45,900 nt of DNA from Synergistaceae bacterium. Lineage in GTDB: Bacteria; Synergistota; Synergistia; Synergistales; Aminobacteriaceae. The stretch lies in contig JAAYLU010000016.1 of the NCBI GenBank assembly GCA_012521675.1, positions 1-45,900 of the forward strand, read 5' to 3'. The notes beneath the pieces were generated by a model. The model was given only the letters and a program-made list of their open reading frames with translations. It did no database searches and was not told where the DNA came from. Below, piece by piece: positions 45,036-45,900 of the stretch (positions are counted from its first letter, which is position 1; each line of letters starts with the position of its first letter). A program made the position numbers and the translations under genes.

Positions 45036-45900
45036 TTATTCCACAGAAATAGCGCCCACGGGGCAGACCTTCTTGCACTGGCCGCACCTGATGCACTTCT
45101 CGTCGTCGATCACGTGGGGCTTCTTCGGCGCCCCGTCGATGCAGGAGACCGGGCAGTTCCTGGCGCAGAGGGTGCAGCCGATGCACACCGCCGGGTCTAT
45201 GACGTAGTGGATGAGGTTCGTGCACACCTTGGCAGGGCATTTCTTGTCCCTGATGTGCGCCTCGTACTCGTCGCGGAAGTACTTCAAGGTTGTAAGCACC
45301 GGGTTGGGCGCTGTCTGTCCCAGTCCGCACAGCGACCCCTCCTTTACCTGGAGGGCCAGGTCGTAGAGTGCGTCCAAGTCCTCCATGACGCCCTTTCCCT
45401 CGGTGATGCGCTCCAGGATCTCCAGCATCCTCTTCGTGCCTATTCGGCAGAAGGGGCACTTTCCGCACGACTCCTCCTGGACGAAGGAGAGGAAGAACTT
45501 GGCCACGTCCACCATGCAGTTGGTATCGTCCATGACGACGAGGCCCCCCGAGCCCATGATCGCACCGAGAGCGGTAAGGGACTCGTAGCTCACCGGGGTG
45601 TCCAGGTGGTCGGCTGTCAGACAGCCGCCGCTTGGTCCTCCTATCTGAACCGCCTTGAATTCCCTGTCGTCGGGTATGCCTCCGCCTATTTCGTATATGA
45701 TCTCGCGCAGCGTGATGCCCATCGGCACTTCGACAAGTCCGGTCTGCCTCACCTTGCCCGTGAGGGCGAATACCTTGGTGCCCTTCGACCTGTCCGTGCC
45801 CATCGACGAGTACCACTCGCCGCCGTTGACGACTATCCGGGGGATGTTGGCCCAGGTCTCGACGTTGTTTATGTTGGTCGGACGGCCCCATAGTCCGGAA
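45036..45900 (-). CDS. NuoF/HydB-like NADH-binding subunit (N-terminus beyond the window)
   Basis: The open frame continues through the right edge; 287 complete codons plus the stop are visible. The edge-proximal part contains [19 protein letters not shown], the NuoF/HydB segment following the FMN site. Then come [20 protein letters not shown], the [4Fe-4S] motif [12 protein letters not shown], and [15 protein letters not shown]-terminal 2[4Fe-4S] ferredoxin extension ([15 protein letters not shown] and [15 protein letters not shown]) is typical of HydB and StnB rather than plain NuoF. It is 22 bases upstream of the 1102-residue gene, so they form a complex. A NuoE/HydC-like gene is expected just outside the window. 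Confidence 0.88.
   Translation of the reverse strand, partial: SGLWGRPTNINNVETWANIPRIVVNGGEWYSSMGTDRSKGTKVFALTGKVRQTGLVEVPMGITLREIIYEIGGGIPDDREFKAVQIGGPSGGCLTADHLDTPVSYESLTALGAIMGSGGLVVMDDTNCMVDVAKFFLSFVQEESCGKCPFCRIGTKRMLEILERITEGKGVMEDLDALYDLALQVKEGSLCGLGQTAPNPVLTTLKYFRDEYEAHIRDKKCPAKVCTNLIHYVIDPAVCIGCTLCARNCPVSCIDGAPKKPHVIDDEKCIRCGQCKKVCPVGAISVE

Overview
The window reads as a chromosomal segment of a GC-rich, strictly anaerobic, amino-acid-fermenting bacterium. Most likely it is a member of the Synergistota. The reasons are a complete selenocysteine-dependent glycine reductase operon, sodium-coupled amino-acid carriers (NSS and AGCS types), an orphan branched-chain amino-acid-type binding lipoprotein, [NiFe]-hydrogenase maturation genes, rubredoxin, and SepF/DivIVA division genes. 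A Clostridia-like host cannot be excluded from this sequence alone. Genes are tightly packed with many ATGA, GTGA and TTGA overlaps. No insertion sequence, phage, CRISPR array, rRNA or tRNA was seen.

Layout, left to right. 1-5.9 kb (+): the end of a YggS-type gene, then sepF, divIVA, recG and recX, then a promoter with rny (RNase Y) and ymdB, closed by a strong terminator. 5.9-8.25 kb (-): hypC-hypD-hypE. 8.3-9.9 kb (+): an NSS-family sodium symporter with its own promoter and terminator. 9.9-16.9 kb (+): promoter, glycine riboswitch, then grdX, a thioredoxin, grdE, grdA, grdB, grdC and grdD. grdA and grdB each contain an in-frame UGA read as selenocysteine, so ordinary gene callers break both. 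16.9-23.4 kb (+): an AGCS alanine/glycine symporter behind a structured leader, alanine racemase, transketolase, queH and an M24 aminopeptidase. 23.4-24.1 kb: rubredoxin (+) converging on a secreted protein of unknown function (-). 24.2-27.8 kb (+): miaB-comEA-comEC. 27.8-36.5 kb (+): coaX, dus, lysS, ligA, gatC, gatA, gatB. 36.5-40.3 kb (+): an EF-G-2-type GTPase and a flavoprotein of the fumarate reductase family. 40.3-45.9 kb (-): a substrate-binding lipoprotein, then a 1102-residue multi-cluster oxidoreductase preceded by a NuoF/HydB-like subunit cut by the window edge.

How the genes may work together. Glycine is sensed by the riboswitch. It is reduced by the GrdE/GrdB (protein B), GrdA (selenoprotein A) and GrdC/GrdD (protein C) complex to acetyl phosphate, with electrons delivered by thioredoxin. 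The flanking symporters and alanine racemase plausibly feed small amino acids into this metabolism. The right-hand oxidoreductase combines an NfnB/GltD-like flavin module with a NuoG-like iron-sulfur scaffold and a NuoF-like partner. This resembles the Stn-type electron-bifurcating NADP/NAD/ferredoxin transhydrogenases, a logical partner for redox balance in such a fermenter.

The most unusual observations are three. GatA has Asp69 exactly where the amidase catalytic lysine should be. The Stn-like 1102-residue fusion is a candidate bifurcating enzyme. The glycine riboswitch has a single aptamer plus ghost-like helix and sits ahead of a selenoprotein operon.
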